A stretch of 64,000 nucleotides of DNA, from the NCBI RefSeq assembly GCF_000732925.1, contig NZ_CP008953.1, forward strand, positions 7,433,001 through 7,497,000. The letters run 5' to 3'. This stretch comes from Amycolatopsis japonica (GTDB lineage: Bacteria; Actinomycetota; Actinomycetes; Mycobacteriales; Pseudonocardiaceae). The notes below the pieces were generated by a model. It was not told the origin of the DNA. It searched no databases and worked only from the letters and a program-made list of their open reading frames with translations. Of this stretch, positions 24,627 through 32,883 are shown piece by piece (positions within the stretch are counted from its first letter, which is position 1; every line of letters begins with the position of its first letter). The position numbers were made by a program, and so were the translations under genes.

Positions 24627-25412
24627 GTGACCGTGCCCGGCTACGAGAATGATCTTGAACTCGCCACTCGGCTGGCCGACGCCGCCGACGCCATCACCAC
24701 CGCCCGGTTCCGCGCGCTCGACCTGGCCGTGGAACGCAAACCCGACCGGACGCCGGTCACCGACGCGGACACCGCCGTCGAGGACGCCATCCGCGCGATC
24801 CTCGCCACGGACCGGCCGGACGACGCCGTGCTCGGCGAGGAACGGGGTGGCACCGCCGCGACCGGACGCGCCTGGGTGCTCGACCCGATCGACGGGACCA
24901 AGAACTTCCTGCGCGGCGTCCCGGTGTGGGCGACGCTGATCGCGCTGGTCGAAGACGGCGACCCCGTGGTGGGCATGATCAGCGCACCGCTGCTCGGCCG
25001 CCGCTGGTGGGCCGCGACCGGCGACGGCGCCTGGATGAGCGACTCCGCCGGGGAACGCCGCATCTCGGTGTCGAAGGTCGCGTCGCTCGAAGACGCGTAT
25101 CTGTCCACAACGGACCTGAACTCGTGGGTGGAGTACCACTCACGCGAGAAGTACATCGACCTCGTCGACGCGTGCTGGGAAAGCCGCGCCTTCGGCGATT
25201 TCTGGCACCACTGCCTGGTCGCCGAGGGCGCGATCGACGTCACCGCGGAATGCATCGTGAACCCGTGGGACGTCGCCGCGGCCCAGGTGCTGGTCACCGA
25301 GGCCGGTGGCCGCTTCAGCGACCTGAACGGCGAGGCGCGCTACGACAACGGGTCGGCGCTTTCGACGAACGGGCTGCTCCACGACGAGGTCTTGGCGATC
25401 CTGAAGCGCTGA
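24627..25412 (+). CDS. hisN: Histidinol-phosphatase, inositol-monophosphatase family
   Basis: Mg-dependent phosphatase of 261 residues. Metal ligands are visible: Glu71-Glu72 in LGEERGG, Asp86 and Asp89 in VLDPIDGTKNF, and the Asp of NPWDVAAAQ (~212-220). In actinobacteria this subgroup (HisN, for example M. tuberculosis Rv3137) dephosphorylates histidinol phosphate in histidine synthesis; closely related enzymes act on inositol phosphates, so the substrate is assigned by subgroup resemblance. GTG 24627 has no ribosome site just before it. It is read away from the two-component genes and converges on the small gene at 25419. Confidence 0.88.
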   Translation: MTVPGYENDLELATRLADAADAITTARFRALDLAVERKPDRTPVTDADTAVEDAIRAILATDRPDDAVLGEERGGTAATGRAWVLDPIDGTKNFLRGVPVWATLIALVEDGDPVVGMISAPLLGRRWWAATGDGAWMSDSAGERRISVSKVASLEDAYLSTTDLNSWVEYHSREKYIDLVDACWESRAFGDFWHHCLVAEGAIDVTAECIVNPWDVAAAQVLVTEAGGRFSDLNGEARYDNGSALSTNGLLHDEVLAILKR

Positions 25413-25418
25413 ACGCGC

Positions 25419-25694
25419 TCACTGCGCGCCGGGCAGCAGCCCGACGGCACCGCGCGCGACCTGCGACCAGGCGAGACGTCCGAAGAGGTAGTGGCAGGCG
25501 ACCTGTTCGCTGGTGAACCGCGCCCAGTCGTACCGGTTGCCCTGCTCCCGCCAGAAGACCTCCCAGGCGGGCTCGGCCCCCTCTTCCTCGGTGCGCATGA
25601 GGCACCAGGCGTTGTCCACCTCGGCGCCGACCGAAACCACTTCGGGCGGCACGCCCAGCGCGGCCAGCCACCGCAGGATCGTCCCCGTGTTCAC
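25419..25694 (-). CDS. Small protein coupled to TNT toxin, candidate immunity factor
   Basis: 91-residue acidic, Trp-rich protein with no recognised domain; VFWREQGNRYDWARFTSE in the middle and HYLFGRLAWSQ near the end look conserved. Its GTG start (25694) overlaps the TGA stop of the TNT-domain gene by four bases, which is the layout expected for an antitoxin or immunity protein. In M. tuberculosis the NADase toxin TNT is neutralised by the separately encoded IFT; whether this shorter protein is related to IFT cannot be judged by eye. Function is inferred from position only. Confidence 0.55.
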   Translation of the reverse strand: MNTGTILRWLAALGVPPEVVSVGAEVDNAWCLMRTEEEGAEPAWEVFWREQGNRYDWARFTSEQVACHYLFGRLAWSQVARGAVGLLPGAQ

Positions 25695-26491
25695 CGAACC
25701 TCCCCCGTGACGTCCGCCAGGAAGCCCAGCGTGACGAGTTCATCGGCGCCGAGCACCGTGCGAAAGCGCACTCCGCCGCCCGGCTGCCCGAACCATCCGG
25801 CGGTCACCGAACGCCAGACCGGCAGCGGCCGGACGACGCGGTAACGCCGGTAGGCACCGGCCTGGTCCGGCGGCAGCGAGCGCATGGGGAACAGGGTCGC
25901 GTCCTCCGCGAACACCCGGCCGTGCTGATCCCCGAAACGGTCGACATGAGTACCGGCCTCGAGCATCGTCGGCGTCGCCGGATCGCCGTCGGACGGCCAC
26001 AGATAGCCCGTTCCGGTCATGAAGCGCTCTTTCCAGTCCTCTTCGGACATTTCGCCCCACGGATGGTGTCCCCTGGTCAACTCCGGTGGCGGAACGGCGG
26101 CCGGAGTCGTCGGCGAACGACGGAAACCGCTGCTGACGTGGGACAACGCGTCCAGGTCGTCGAGCACGTCCGCCTCGGGATGGTCCTGCGGGCCGGAACC
26201 GCCGTCGGGCAGCGGCAACTGACGCGCGGGTTTGCCCATCGCGACCGGGAGATGCCCGATGGGGAACATGTGCACGAGGAACAGCGCGATCACGCTCTCG
26301 CGTTCCGTCCGTAACGCCCCCATGGGCGGCGGGGCGGCGGGCTTCGGCGGGAAAGGCACCCGCAAAGGCGCCACCGAAGGCGGCCACGGCGAAGGCGCGT
26401 ACGGAGCGCGAGCCCCGTGCGGTGGTGTCGGGGCGTCGTACTCGACGGGCAGCCGGATCGGGCCCGTTCCGGCCTCGCTCGGATCGGTCAC
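25691..26491 (-). CDS. TNT-domain protein (putative NAD+ glycohydrolase toxin)
   Basis: 266 residues. The C-terminal ~163-262 matches the tuberculosis necrotizing toxin domain: TGYLWPSDGD, HVDRFGDQHGRVFA, PMRSLPPDQAGAYRRYRV and AGWFGQPGGGVRF. The Gln in FGQPGGG (Gln236) corresponds to the residue I recall as essential in TNT (Gln822); the second essential residue (His792) cannot be placed without alignment. The N-terminal ~100 residues are Pro-rich, with one hydrophobic patch (ESVIALFLVHMFPIGHLP), and there is no signal peptide or WXG domain. The small downstream gene overlaps by four bases. GTG 26491 is provisional. Export route and target are unknown. Confidence 0.78.
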   Translation of the reverse strand: MTDPSEAGTGPIRLPVEYDAPTPPHGARAPYAPSPWPPSVAPLRVPFPPKPAAPPPMGALRTERESVIALFLVHMFPIGHLPVAMGKPARQLPLPDGGSGPQDHPEADVLDDLDALSHVSSGFRRSPTTPAAVPPPELTRGHHPWGEMSEEDWKERFMTGTGYLWPSDGDPATPTMLEAGTHVDRFGDQHGRVFAEDATLFPMRSLPPDQAGAYRRYRVVRPLPVWRSVTAGWFGQPGGGVRFRTVLGADELVTLGFLADVTGEVR

Positions 26492-26610
26492 CGCACCTCC
26501 CCCAGGAATCGGTTCCCACCGATGAACGGGGGAGGCAGCGGACAGGACGCGCTACGACCTTAGCGCCGGACGGCGTTCTCGTCGGCGGATACCCGAAAGC
26601 GCGGCGAACC

Positions 26611-27543
26611 TCAACCGGCCAGCGCGTTGACCACCCGGGACGGACTCGGCCTGCCCAGCTTCCCCGCCATCCACTTGCTCGTCGCCACCAGCGCGTCGAG
26701 ATCGACACCGGTTTCGACGCCGAGACCGTCGAGCATCCACACGAGATCCTCGGTCGCGAGGTTCCCGGTGGCCGATTCGGCATACGGGCAGCCGCCGAGA
26801 CCGCCGGCCGAAGAGTCCACAGTGGACACGCCGCAGCGGAGGGCGGCCAACGTGTTCGCGAGCGCCTGGCCGTAGGTGTCGTGGAAATGGACGGCCAGGG
26901 CGTCGACGCCGGCGAACTCCCCGATCAGCGTCTCGACCTGACCCGCGGTGGCGACGCCGATCGTGTCGCCGAGCGAGAGCTGCGAGCAGCCCAGGTCCAG
27001 CAGCCGCTTACCCACTCCGGCGACCTGCGCGGCCGGGACGGCGCCCTCCCACGGGTCGCCGAAGCACATCGACACGTACCCGCGGACGTCGAGCCCCGCG
27101 GCCCGCGCCCTGGTGACGACCGGCTCGAACATCGCGAACTGCTCGTCGACCGTCGAGTTGAGGTTCTTCTTGGCGAAGGTCTCGGTGGCGCTGGCGAAGA
27201 TCGCGATATGCGAGACACCGGCCTCCAGCGCCCTGTCCAGCCCGCGCTCGTTCGGCACGAGCACCGGGTACCGGACGCCCTCGCGCTGGTCGAGCCCGGC
27301 CAGGAGCTGCTCGGCGTCGGCCAGCTGCGGCACCCATTTCGGGCTCACGAAGCTGGTCGCCTCGAGCGTGGTCAGCCCGGAATCGGCGAGCCTGGCCAGG
27401 AATTCGAGTTTGACCTCGACCGGGACGATCGACTTCTCGTTCTGGAGACCGTCACGCGGGCCGACCTCCCAGATCGTCACCCGCTCCGGCAGGGAGTAGA
27501 CGGACGGGACCTTCTCGGGCAGCCCCAGCTCTCGCGTGCCCAT
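26611..27543 (-). CDS. Hydroxymethylglutaryl-CoA lyase
   Basis: DRE-TIM metallolyase of 310 residues that cleaves HMG-CoA to acetyl-CoA and acetoacetate at the end of leucine catabolism. EVGPRDGLQNE (Arg30, Asp31) carries substrate and metal residues, VHFHDTYG (His219, His221) the metal ligands, and GGLGGCPYAESATGN the catalytic Cys252. ATG 27543 is used; its A is shared with the TGA stop of the upstream PH gene, so translation is probably coupled. Its presence near acyl-CoA dehydrogenase and acyl-CoA carboxylase genes suggests branched-chain acyl breakdown, but the neighbours on its own transcript are PH protein and perhaps birA. Confidence 0.93.
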   Translation of the reverse strand: MGTRELGLPEKVPSVYSLPERVTIWEVGPRDGLQNEKSIVPVEVKLEFLARLADSGLTTLEATSFVSPKWVPQLADAEQLLAGLDQREGVRYPVLVPNERGLDRALEAGVSHIAIFASATETFAKKNLNSTVDEQFAMFEPVVTRARAAGLDVRGYVSMCFGDPWEGAVPAAQVAGVGKRLLDLGCSQLSLGDTIGVATAGQVETLIGEFAGVDALAVHFHDTYGQALANTLAALRCGVSTVDSSAGGLGGCPYAESATGNLATEDLVWMLDGLGVETGVDLDALVATSKWMAGKLGRPSPSRVVNALAG

Positions 27544-28115
27544 CAGCGGCGCCGGTTTCCGCGCGGCGGATGCCCCTGCGGCGGCAGCGGCTCGGTCTGC
27601 TGCGGTCCCGGCGCGAAGTCGTCGTACGGGTTGTCGTTGACTTCGCGGTAGATGACCGTGTGCACGCGCTCGACCTTGGGGATGTCGTCGAACTTCAGCG
27701 GTTCGTCCGAAGCGGACTCGATCACCAGCGTGCCGCAGCCGAACACGCGGTCCAGCAGCCCGTGCTCGAACTGGACGCTGTTGATCCGCGACAGCGGGAT
27801 GTCGATGCCGGTCCGCTTGAGCACACCCTCGCGGGCGATCAACCGGTCCGTGGTGACGATGAAATGCGTCGTGCGCCACCGGACGAACGGCGCCAGGAAC
27901 AGCCATACGACGAGACCGAGCCCGACCGCGGCGATCGCGATCTCGGAGATCAGGTCCCACGGGGCCGTCGCGTCCTTCGCGATGACGGCCAGCCAAATCC
28001 CCACGCCGAGCGTGACGATCAGCGCGAGGAACGGGAAGATCAGCATCTTGAAATGCGGGTGACTGTGCACCACGACGTGCTCGTTCTCGCTGAGCAAATC
28101 GTCCGGATAGGCCAC
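27543..28115 (-). CDS. PH domain-containing membrane protein
   Basis: 190-residue protein with two membrane helices (FPFLALIVTLGVGIWLAVI and a second at ~80-98) followed by a bacterial PH-type (bPH2) domain: FIVTTDRLIAREGVLKRTG and DIPLSRINSVQF, VFGCGTLVIES. The C-terminus is Pro/Arg-rich. GTG 28115 is preferred because GGGAG lies eight bases before and everything upstream is antisense. From memory M. tuberculosis Rv3278c, next to birA, is of this type. The function of the family is not established. It overlaps the HMG-CoA lyase start by one base. Confidence 0.85.
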   Translation of the reverse strand: MAYPDDLLSENEHVVVHSHPHFKMLIFPFLALIVTLGVGIWLAVIAKDATAPWDLISEIAIAAVGLGLVVWLFLAPFVRWRTTHFIVTTDRLIAREGVLKRTGIDIPLSRINSVQFEHGLLDRVFGCGTLVIESASDEPLKFDDIPKVERVHTVIYREVNDNPYDDFAPGPQQTEPLPPQGHPPRGNRRR

Positions 28116-28212
28116 GACGGACGCTCCCAAAGTGTGTTCGGCGCTGGTGAGCTCACCGTACCGGCGAACGGTCCCGGCGGAAGAGGAGACGCCGGAAATC
28201 GAGACGCACGGA

Positions 28213-29037
28213 TCAGGCCTTGGCGGGCCGCACGTGGACGACGTCTCCGGCGAACACCGTGTACCGCTCACCACCGGGAACGTCGACCTGGAGCTGGCCG
28301 GCGGGATCGATGTCGGCGGCGCGGCCGGTGAGCGCCGAGCCGTCGGGCAGCTGGACCTCGACGTCCTGGCCCAGCGTGGCGCAGTACCGCCGGTAATCCC
28401 CGAGCAGGCCGGCCTCGGCCAGGGATCCGCCCGCGAGCCGCCAACGGCGTTCGAGCTCGTCGAACGCGGTGAGCAGCCGGACGGCGATCTCGGCGCGGTC
28501 GGTCTCCGTCGCCCCCTGCTCGGCCAGCGAGGTCGCGGGCAGGCCACCGGGCCCGGCCGGGACGCTCTCGCCGAGCGGCAGCACGTTCACGCCGACGCCG
28601 AGGATCACGGTGGTGTCGTCACCGGCGACGGCCTCCGCCAGGATGCCCGCGCATTTGGCACGGTCCGGGCCGGCGAGCACGTCGTTCGGCCACTTCAGGA
28701 CGGCGTCGACGCCCAGCCCCTCGGCGACCTCCCGGACCGCGAGGCCCGCGACCACGGAAAGTGAACCCAAATTGGCGAACGGGACGCCGCCCGGGCGCAG
28801 CAGCACACTGACGTAGAGGCCCGATCCCTTCGGCGAAGACCAGTGCCGGGCGCGGCGGCCGACCCCGGCCGTCTGCTCCTCGGCGATCAGCACAGTGCGG
28901 TCTTCAGCCCCCTTCGCGGCGGCTTCTCGCAGGTCGGCGTTGGTGGACCCGGTGCTCGCCACGACCTGGATCGCGGCGTACCGGCCGGACAGCGCGGCAC
29001 TCAGACGCCCGGCGTCGAGCGCTCCCGTCTCACTCAT
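28213..29037 (-). CDS. birA: Biotin--[acetyl-CoA-carboxylase] ligase
   Basis: Group I biotin protein ligase, 274 residues, without the N-terminal DNA-binding HTH of bifunctional BirA, so it probably does not repress transcription. Signatures: ASTGSTNADLRE, the biotinyl-AMP loop TAGVGRRARHWSSPKGSG, VLKWPNDVLAG and AGILAEAVAGD. The C-terminal SH3-like cap ends with FAGDVVHVRP. It will load biotin onto the carboxylase alpha subunit encoded at 54761 (AMKMEN motif), and the beta subunit gene lies at 43509. The gene is read divergently from the NlpC gene. Confidence 0.95.
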   Translation of the reverse strand: MSETGALDAGRLSAALSGRYAAIQVVASTGSTNADLREAAAKGAEDRTVLIAEEQTAGVGRRARHWSSPKGSGLYVSVLLRPGGVPFANLGSLSVVAGLAVREVAEGLGVDAVLKWPNDVLAGPDRAKCAGILAEAVAGDDTTVILGVGVNVLPLGESVPAGPGGLPATSLAEQGATETDRAEIAVRLLTAFDELERRWRLAGGSLAEAGLLGDYRRYCATLGQDVEVQLPDGSALTGRAADIDPAGQLQVDVPGGERYTVFAGDVVHVRPAKA

Positions 29038-29117
29038 TCGTCCAGAATATGAGAGTCCCCCTAACGTGCAAGGCGTTCGCTCGTTACGCAGAGGTGGTCT
29101 CCAATAATCTGGACGGC

Positions 29118-30233
29118 GTGACCGAGCCCGAGCCCGCCCCGAGCGCGTCCGAACCCAGCCCGAAGAAGTCGTGGGCGCACGGCGTGGCGATGCGCGGCCT
29201 GGTCGCGCTCCCGCTGGTCGCGGGGCTCGCGACGGCGGGCTGGCTGCTCGCGGGCGGGAACGATCCCGCCCCGGTCGACGGACGTCAGCCCGTGCCCGTT
29301 CCCGCCGCGAAGCAGGACCCGGCCACCGTCGGCGGCGGCGCGGGTCCGTCGGTCCTGGAGGTCAGCGCGCCGGTCAAGGCGCAGGAGACGCCGAAGGGCG
29401 CCCGGCCGCTCGAAGAGTGGGCGGGGAAGCTGGCCGGGCCGCTGGACATCCCGGCGAAATCGCTCATGGGCTACGCGAACGGCGAACTGGCGCTGCGCGG
29501 CGAGCAGCCGAACTGCCACCTGTCCTGGGTCACCCTGGCCGGGATCGGCGCGGCGAGCTCGAACCACGGACGCGGCGGGGACAACCCCCTCGGCCTGTCG
29601 GCGCAGCAGTGGAAGAAGCACGGCGCGTCGATCCCCGGCATCGCGAAACCCGCGCTCGCCGACCCGGACTCCGCTTCGGTCGCCGCGGGCCGCGCCCTGT
29701 GCGCTTCCGGAGCCGACCTCGGCGGCGGCAACGGCTGGTGGAAGGCCATCGCCGGTTATCAGGGCGGCAAGGGCAACGAGGCCGAACTGTTCCGCCAGCG
29801 CGTCCTGGGCAACGCGCAGCTGTACGCGACCCTGTCCCTCGACCCGGCGCGCTCCGCCAGCCCCGCCGTGAAGGCGACCCGTTTCGCCCTCGGTCAGCTG
29901 GGCCTCCCGTACGTGTGGGGCGGCAACGGCCCCGAAGCGGGCGCGGCGGGCTTCGACTGCTCCGGGCTGACCAAGGCGTCCTACGACGAAGCCGGTGTCG
30001 CGCTCCCGCGGACCGCCGACAGCCAGTTCCGCGCGCTGCCGCAGGTGCCCGGCGAGCCGAAGCTCGGCGACCTCGTCTTCTACGGGAACCCGTCGACGCG
30101 GATCCACCACGTGGGGCTGTACCTCGGGAACGGGCTGATGATCAACGCGCCCACCCAGGGCCAGGCGATCCAGATCCACACGTATCACTCGAAGGGCGAC
30201 GATTACACGGGTGCCGGACGGCCCGCGGCCTGA
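29118..30233 (+). CDS. NlpC/P60 peptidoglycan hydrolase with transglycosylase-like domain
   Basis: ~371-residue exported wall hydrolase. Residues ~20-45 form a signal-anchor helix (MRGLVALPLVAGLATAGWLL), then a Pro-rich linker. The middle third (ELALRGEQPNCHLSWVTLAG, GDNPLGLSAQQW, IAGYQGG) resembles a lytic-transglycosylase/lysozyme-like fold. The C-terminal NlpC/P60 domain has catalytic Cys in FDCSGLTKASYDEAG and His in IHHVGLYLGNG. The family cuts D-Glu-meso-DAP bonds. GTG 29118 is favoured; an AATAATCT -10-like sequence ends only ~8 bases before it, compatible with a leaderless message. Upstream ATG 29049 is also in frame. Confidence 0.88.
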   Translation: MTEPEPAPSASEPSPKKSWAHGVAMRGLVALPLVAGLATAGWLLAGGNDPAPVDGRQPVPVPAAKQDPATVGGGAGPSVLEVSAPVKAQETPKGARPLEEWAGKLAGPLDIPAKSLMGYANGELALRGEQPNCHLSWVTLAGIGAASSNHGRGGDNPLGLSAQQWKKHGASIPGIAKPALADPDSASVAAGRALCASGADLGGGNGWWKAIAGYQGGKGNEAELFRQRVLGNAQLYATLSLDPARSASPAVKATRFALGQLGLPYVWGGNGPEAGAAGFDCSGLTKASYDEAGVALPRTADSQFRALPQVPGEPKLGDLVFYGNPSTRIHHVGLYLGNGLMINAPTQGQAIQIHTYHSKGDDYTGAGRPAA

Positions 30234-30286
30234 CCTCAACCTGCCAACCGGCGACGGCGCCCGTCGCCGATGCCTACCGTGTGGTC

Positions 30287-30763
30287 ATGCGTGAGATCGA
30301 GTTCCGCAGGTTCTCCACGGAACCAAGGCGACCGGACGAGCGAGAAACGTGGCTCCAGTTCCTGATCGACGGCGTTTCTTTCCTGGACCTGGTGCGCGAG
30401 GCCGAACTTCCCGACGCGCTCGCGGAACAGAAGGAGCGCAGCGAGGAATTCCCGACGGAGCCCGCACCCTTGCTCGCCGGGGATTACGCGAATTCGACGC
30501 GCCTTTCCGCCGGGCACCTGCTCGGCGAAGCGCCGGATCGCGTTCCGCATGGCGCGGAAGACGACGAGTACCTGTTGCTGGGGTGCGCGTGCGGTATCGA
30601 GGAGTGCTGGGCGCTGGTGGCGAAGATCGCGGCCGACGAAGACTCGGTGACGTGGTCGGATCTCCGCAACACGTACCGGGACTGGAACTACGACGCGATG
30701 GGCGTTCTGACGTTCTCGCGCCGGCAGTACGAGAGGGCGCTTCGCGCCGCTTTTGGCAGCTGA
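30287..30763 (+). CDS. Hypothetical protein with CxCGxxxCW motif
   Basis: 158-residue acidic protein of unknown function. The notable motif is LLLGCACGIEECWALVAKI (~99-117), which recurs in actinobacterial hypothetical proteins of similar size and might bind a metal or form a disulphide. TFSRRQYERAL near the end also looks conserved. It has no signal peptide. ATG 30287 lies 53 bases after the NlpC stop, so co-transcription is possible. It ends before the family E hairpin. Confidence 0.65.
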   Translation: MREIEFRRFSTEPRRPDERETWLQFLIDGVSFLDLVREAELPDALAEQKERSEEFPTEPAPLLAGDYANSTRLSAGHLLGEAPDRVPHGAEDDEYLLLGCACGIEECWALVAKIAADEDSVTWSDLRNTYRDWNYDAMGVLTFSRRQYERALRAAFGS

Positions 30764-30798
30764 ACTTTCGGCCATCCGACGGATCCAGCCGGAGCCGG

Positions 30799-30853
30799 TG
30801 TCGCGAAAGCCACTTTCGCGACGTCTGATGTCGCGAAAGTGGCTTTCGCGACA
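30799..30853. terminator. Hairpin, family E, between convergent genes
   Basis: Perfect 24-base inverted repeat (30799-30822, 30830-30853) with 7-base loop. Each arm itself contains a smaller palindrome (TCGCGAAAG ... CTTTCGCGA), so cruciform and alternative folds are possible. It stands between convergent genes and probably terminates both. Confidence 0.75.
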
Positions 30854-30858
30854 CGGCC

Positions 30859-31629
30859 TCACGGCGTGATCCAGACCGTCACCCGGGTAGGCCGATGACG
30901 CCGCGAACCCGGCGACGACTGACGCACGACTCGCCCCTCCGAGCGCCCCGTCAACGGCGTCGTCGCGTCTGCCTCGTACAGCACGATCTCGGCTTCCGCG
31001 GCCAGGGCGAGAGCCTGAGCGACCGAAAGCCCCACGAACTCCGGGACCGGCCACGGCAGGTCGTAGTTCAGGTTCCGTGACACGCCACCCATGACGCCTC
31101 CAGTTTCACGCAGCCGATGAACTGCGGGCATCGGCATGTCCCGGGAGAACGGCCAGTCGATTCCCGGCCCGATTCCGGCCAGCAGGCGGGACACGAAGGT
31201 TCCGTGACTGCCCACCAGCACGACGCCACCGTCATACTCCTCCGCGAGCCGATCGACCGCGGCCATCGCCCGTGCGGTCAGCTGCCGCAGGCTCTCGCCA
31301 CCCGGACGCGCGAAATCCGGATCGGCCCAGCTGCGCTCGTAGTGAGCGGCGTAATCCGGTGTCGGCTCCAGGCCCGAGTCCCACTCGCGCAGCTCCCAGC
31401 GCGTCGTGACTTCGAGCCCCGCCGCCCTGGCCGCGGGTGCGACCGTCGCGACGGCTCGCCGGTACGGGCTCGACACGACCGCCGTCGGGTTCATCCCGGC
31501 GAGTTCGTGCGCGAGCAGTTCCGCGGCCGCCACGCCCGCCGCGGTCAGCGGCCGCTCCCGGTCGTCGGGCTTCCCCGGCGAAGGCGGAACGGACTCGGCA
31601 TGCCGGACGAGGACGATCTCGCAGCTCAC
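30859..31629 (-). CDS. Histidine phosphatase fused to PASTA-like domain
   Basis: 256-residue two-domain protein. Residues 1-190 are a histidine-phosphatase (phosphoglycerate-mutase-like) domain: IVLVRHAES with phospho-acceptor His10, SSPYRRAVAT, RWELREWDSGLEP and the second catalytic His142 in VGSHGT. Residues ~194-255 match a PASTA domain: VPEFVGLSVAQALALAA, a central strand EIVLYEAD, and VVRQSSPGSRRHRPTRVTV. PASTA domains normally sit outside the membrane on Ser/Thr kinases and penicillin-binding proteins; here there is no signal peptide or helix. GTG 31629 overlaps the upstream hydrolase stop by four bases. Substrate unknown. Confidence 0.8.
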   Translation of the reverse strand: MSCEIVLVRHAESVPPSPGKPDDRERPLTAAGVAAAELLAHELAGMNPTAVVSSPYRRAVATVAPAARAAGLEVTTRWELREWDSGLEPTPDYAAHYERSWADPDFARPGGESLRQLTARAMAAVDRLAEEYDGGVVLVGSHGTFVSRLLAGIGPGIDWPFSRDMPMPAVHRLRETGGVMGGVSRNLNYDLPWPVPEFVGLSVAQALALAAEAEIVLYEADATTPLTGRSEGRVVRQSSPGSRRHRPTRVTVWITP

Positions 31630-32456
31630 GAATGAGCGGCCAACCACTCGAGCGCGTCTTCCCCGTGGCGCAGGACAGAGACGTGCCCGTCCTCGAGGAA
31701 CACGCGCGACTCGGCCGTGGCGCACTGCCGGGCCAGCCATTCGCCGTGCGCGAGCGGCACGATCCGGTCCTCGCCGCCGTGCAGGAACAGGGCCGGCGCC
31801 CGGAGATCGGACGGCTGGAAACCCCACGGCGCGACGTACGCGAGGTCATCGTCGATCAGCGCGGCGGGTCCACCCTCGACCGCGGGGCCGACGACGTCGA
31901 GGATCCACTTCCAGTCACCCGACAAGGCGGCATGGTCCGCCGGGGTGAACATCTCCGCGTCGTATTCGGCCGTCGCCTCGTACCGCTCTTTTTCGTCCCG
32001 CCCCGCAACGGCGGCCGTCAGGGATCCGACGCCCGCCGCGCCCATCCCGGCGAACCAGTCCAGACCGGCGGCGCCGTACGGGGCCAGGCTCGCGGCACAG
32101 ACCATCGCCGACACCCGATCGGGCAGCAGAGCAGCGCAGGCGAACGCGTGCGGCCCACCACCGGAATGCCCGAAGACGGCGAACCGCTCGATGCCCAGGG
32201 CGTCGGCGATCTTCTCGACGTCCGACGCCGCCGACGCGACATCCCGGCCGGGCCGCGGCGACGAACCGCCGTAACCGGGCCGGTCGTAGGAGACCCATCT
32301 CAGTCCGAGCCGCTCGGCGGCCGGGAACAGCGGGGCGGGCGGTGCGCCGATGTTCGGGGTCCCGTGGTGCCAGAAGACCACCGGACCGTCCCCGCCCGTG
32401 TCGTACGTGTGCAGTGTGGCCCCGTCCCCCAGGTCCACGTCCGACTCGTTCACCAT
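31626..32456 (-). CDS. Alpha/beta hydrolase
   Basis: Alpha/beta-hydrolase-fold enzyme of 276 residues. Oxyanion region FWHHGTPN, nucleophile Ser in VFGHSGGGPHA, acid in LHGGEDRIVP and catalytic His in LEDGHVSVL are in the right order. The lid between strands 6 and 7 includes DEKERYEATAEYDAE. It is translationally coupled to the phosphatase-PASTA gene downstream through a four-base overlap, so the two may act on one pathway. The substrate cannot be predicted. ATG 32456 is used; it diverges from the F420-type reductase gene. Confidence 0.88.
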   Translation of the reverse strand: MVNESDVDLGDGATLHTYDTGGDGPVVFWHHGTPNIGAPPAPLFPAAERLGLRWVSYDRPGYGGSSPRPGRDVASAASDVEKIADALGIERFAVFGHSGGGPHAFACAALLPDRVSAMVCAASLAPYGAAGLDWFAGMGAAGVGSLTAAVAGRDEKERYEATAEYDAEMFTPADHAALSGDWKWILDVVGPAVEGGPAALIDDDLAYVAPWGFQPSDLRAPALFLHGGEDRIVPLAHGEWLARQCATAESRVFLEDGHVSVLRHGEDALEWLAAHS

Positions 32457-32483
32457 GACCCGAGCGTAGGGCACCCTGGAGCC

Positions 32484-32879
32484 ATGTCCCGCTATCACGA
32501 GATCAAGCACCGGGTGGCCACGACGTTCCAGCGCCACGTCGGCAACCCGATCCTCGTCCGGCTGCCGAACCAGCCGATCCTCGAGACCACCGGCCGCAAA
32601 TCCGGCGAGGCCCGGCGGACGCCGATCGGGGGCCGCCGGGTGGGCCGTGAGTTCTGGATCGTCTCGGAGTTCGGCGAGAAATCGCAGTACGTCCGCAACA
32701 TCCAGGCCGATCCGCGGGTCCGCGTCCGGCTCCGTGGCCGCTGGCACACCGGCACGGCGCATCTGCTCCCCGGCGACGACCCCCGCGCGCGGCTCAGGGC
32801 GCTCCCCAGGCTCAACAGCGCCGCCGTACGCGCGATCGGCACGAACCTCCTCACGATCCGGGTCGATCTCGACGAATGA
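32484..32879 (+). CDS. Deazaflavin (F420)-dependent nitroreductase family protein
   Basis: 131-residue split beta-barrel protein of the DDN/nitroreductase family common in actinobacteria. The hallmark ILETTGRKSGEARRTPIGG is followed by FWIVSEFGEKSQYVRNIQAD and VRVRLRGRWHTGTAHLL, typical cofactor-F420 contacts. These enzymes reduce quinones, nitro compounds or unsaturated esters with F420H2; the partner here is unknown. ATG 32484 follows CTGGA. The MerR operator begins five bases after its stop, so it and merR appear to be separate transcripts. Confidence 0.88.
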   Translation: MSRYHEIKHRVATTFQRHVGNPILVRLPNQPILETTGRKSGEARRTPIGGRRVGREFWIVSEFGEKSQYVRNIQADPRVRVRLRGRWHTGTAHLLPGDDPRARLRALPRLNSAAVRAIGTNLLTIRVDLDE

Positions 32880-32883
32880 ACGT

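Noticed and set aside
24585..25139. 185-codon extension in frame with the OmpR-type regulator
   Set aside because: Antisense to hisN and without any fold-like pattern; the receiver domain begins exactly at ATG 24584.
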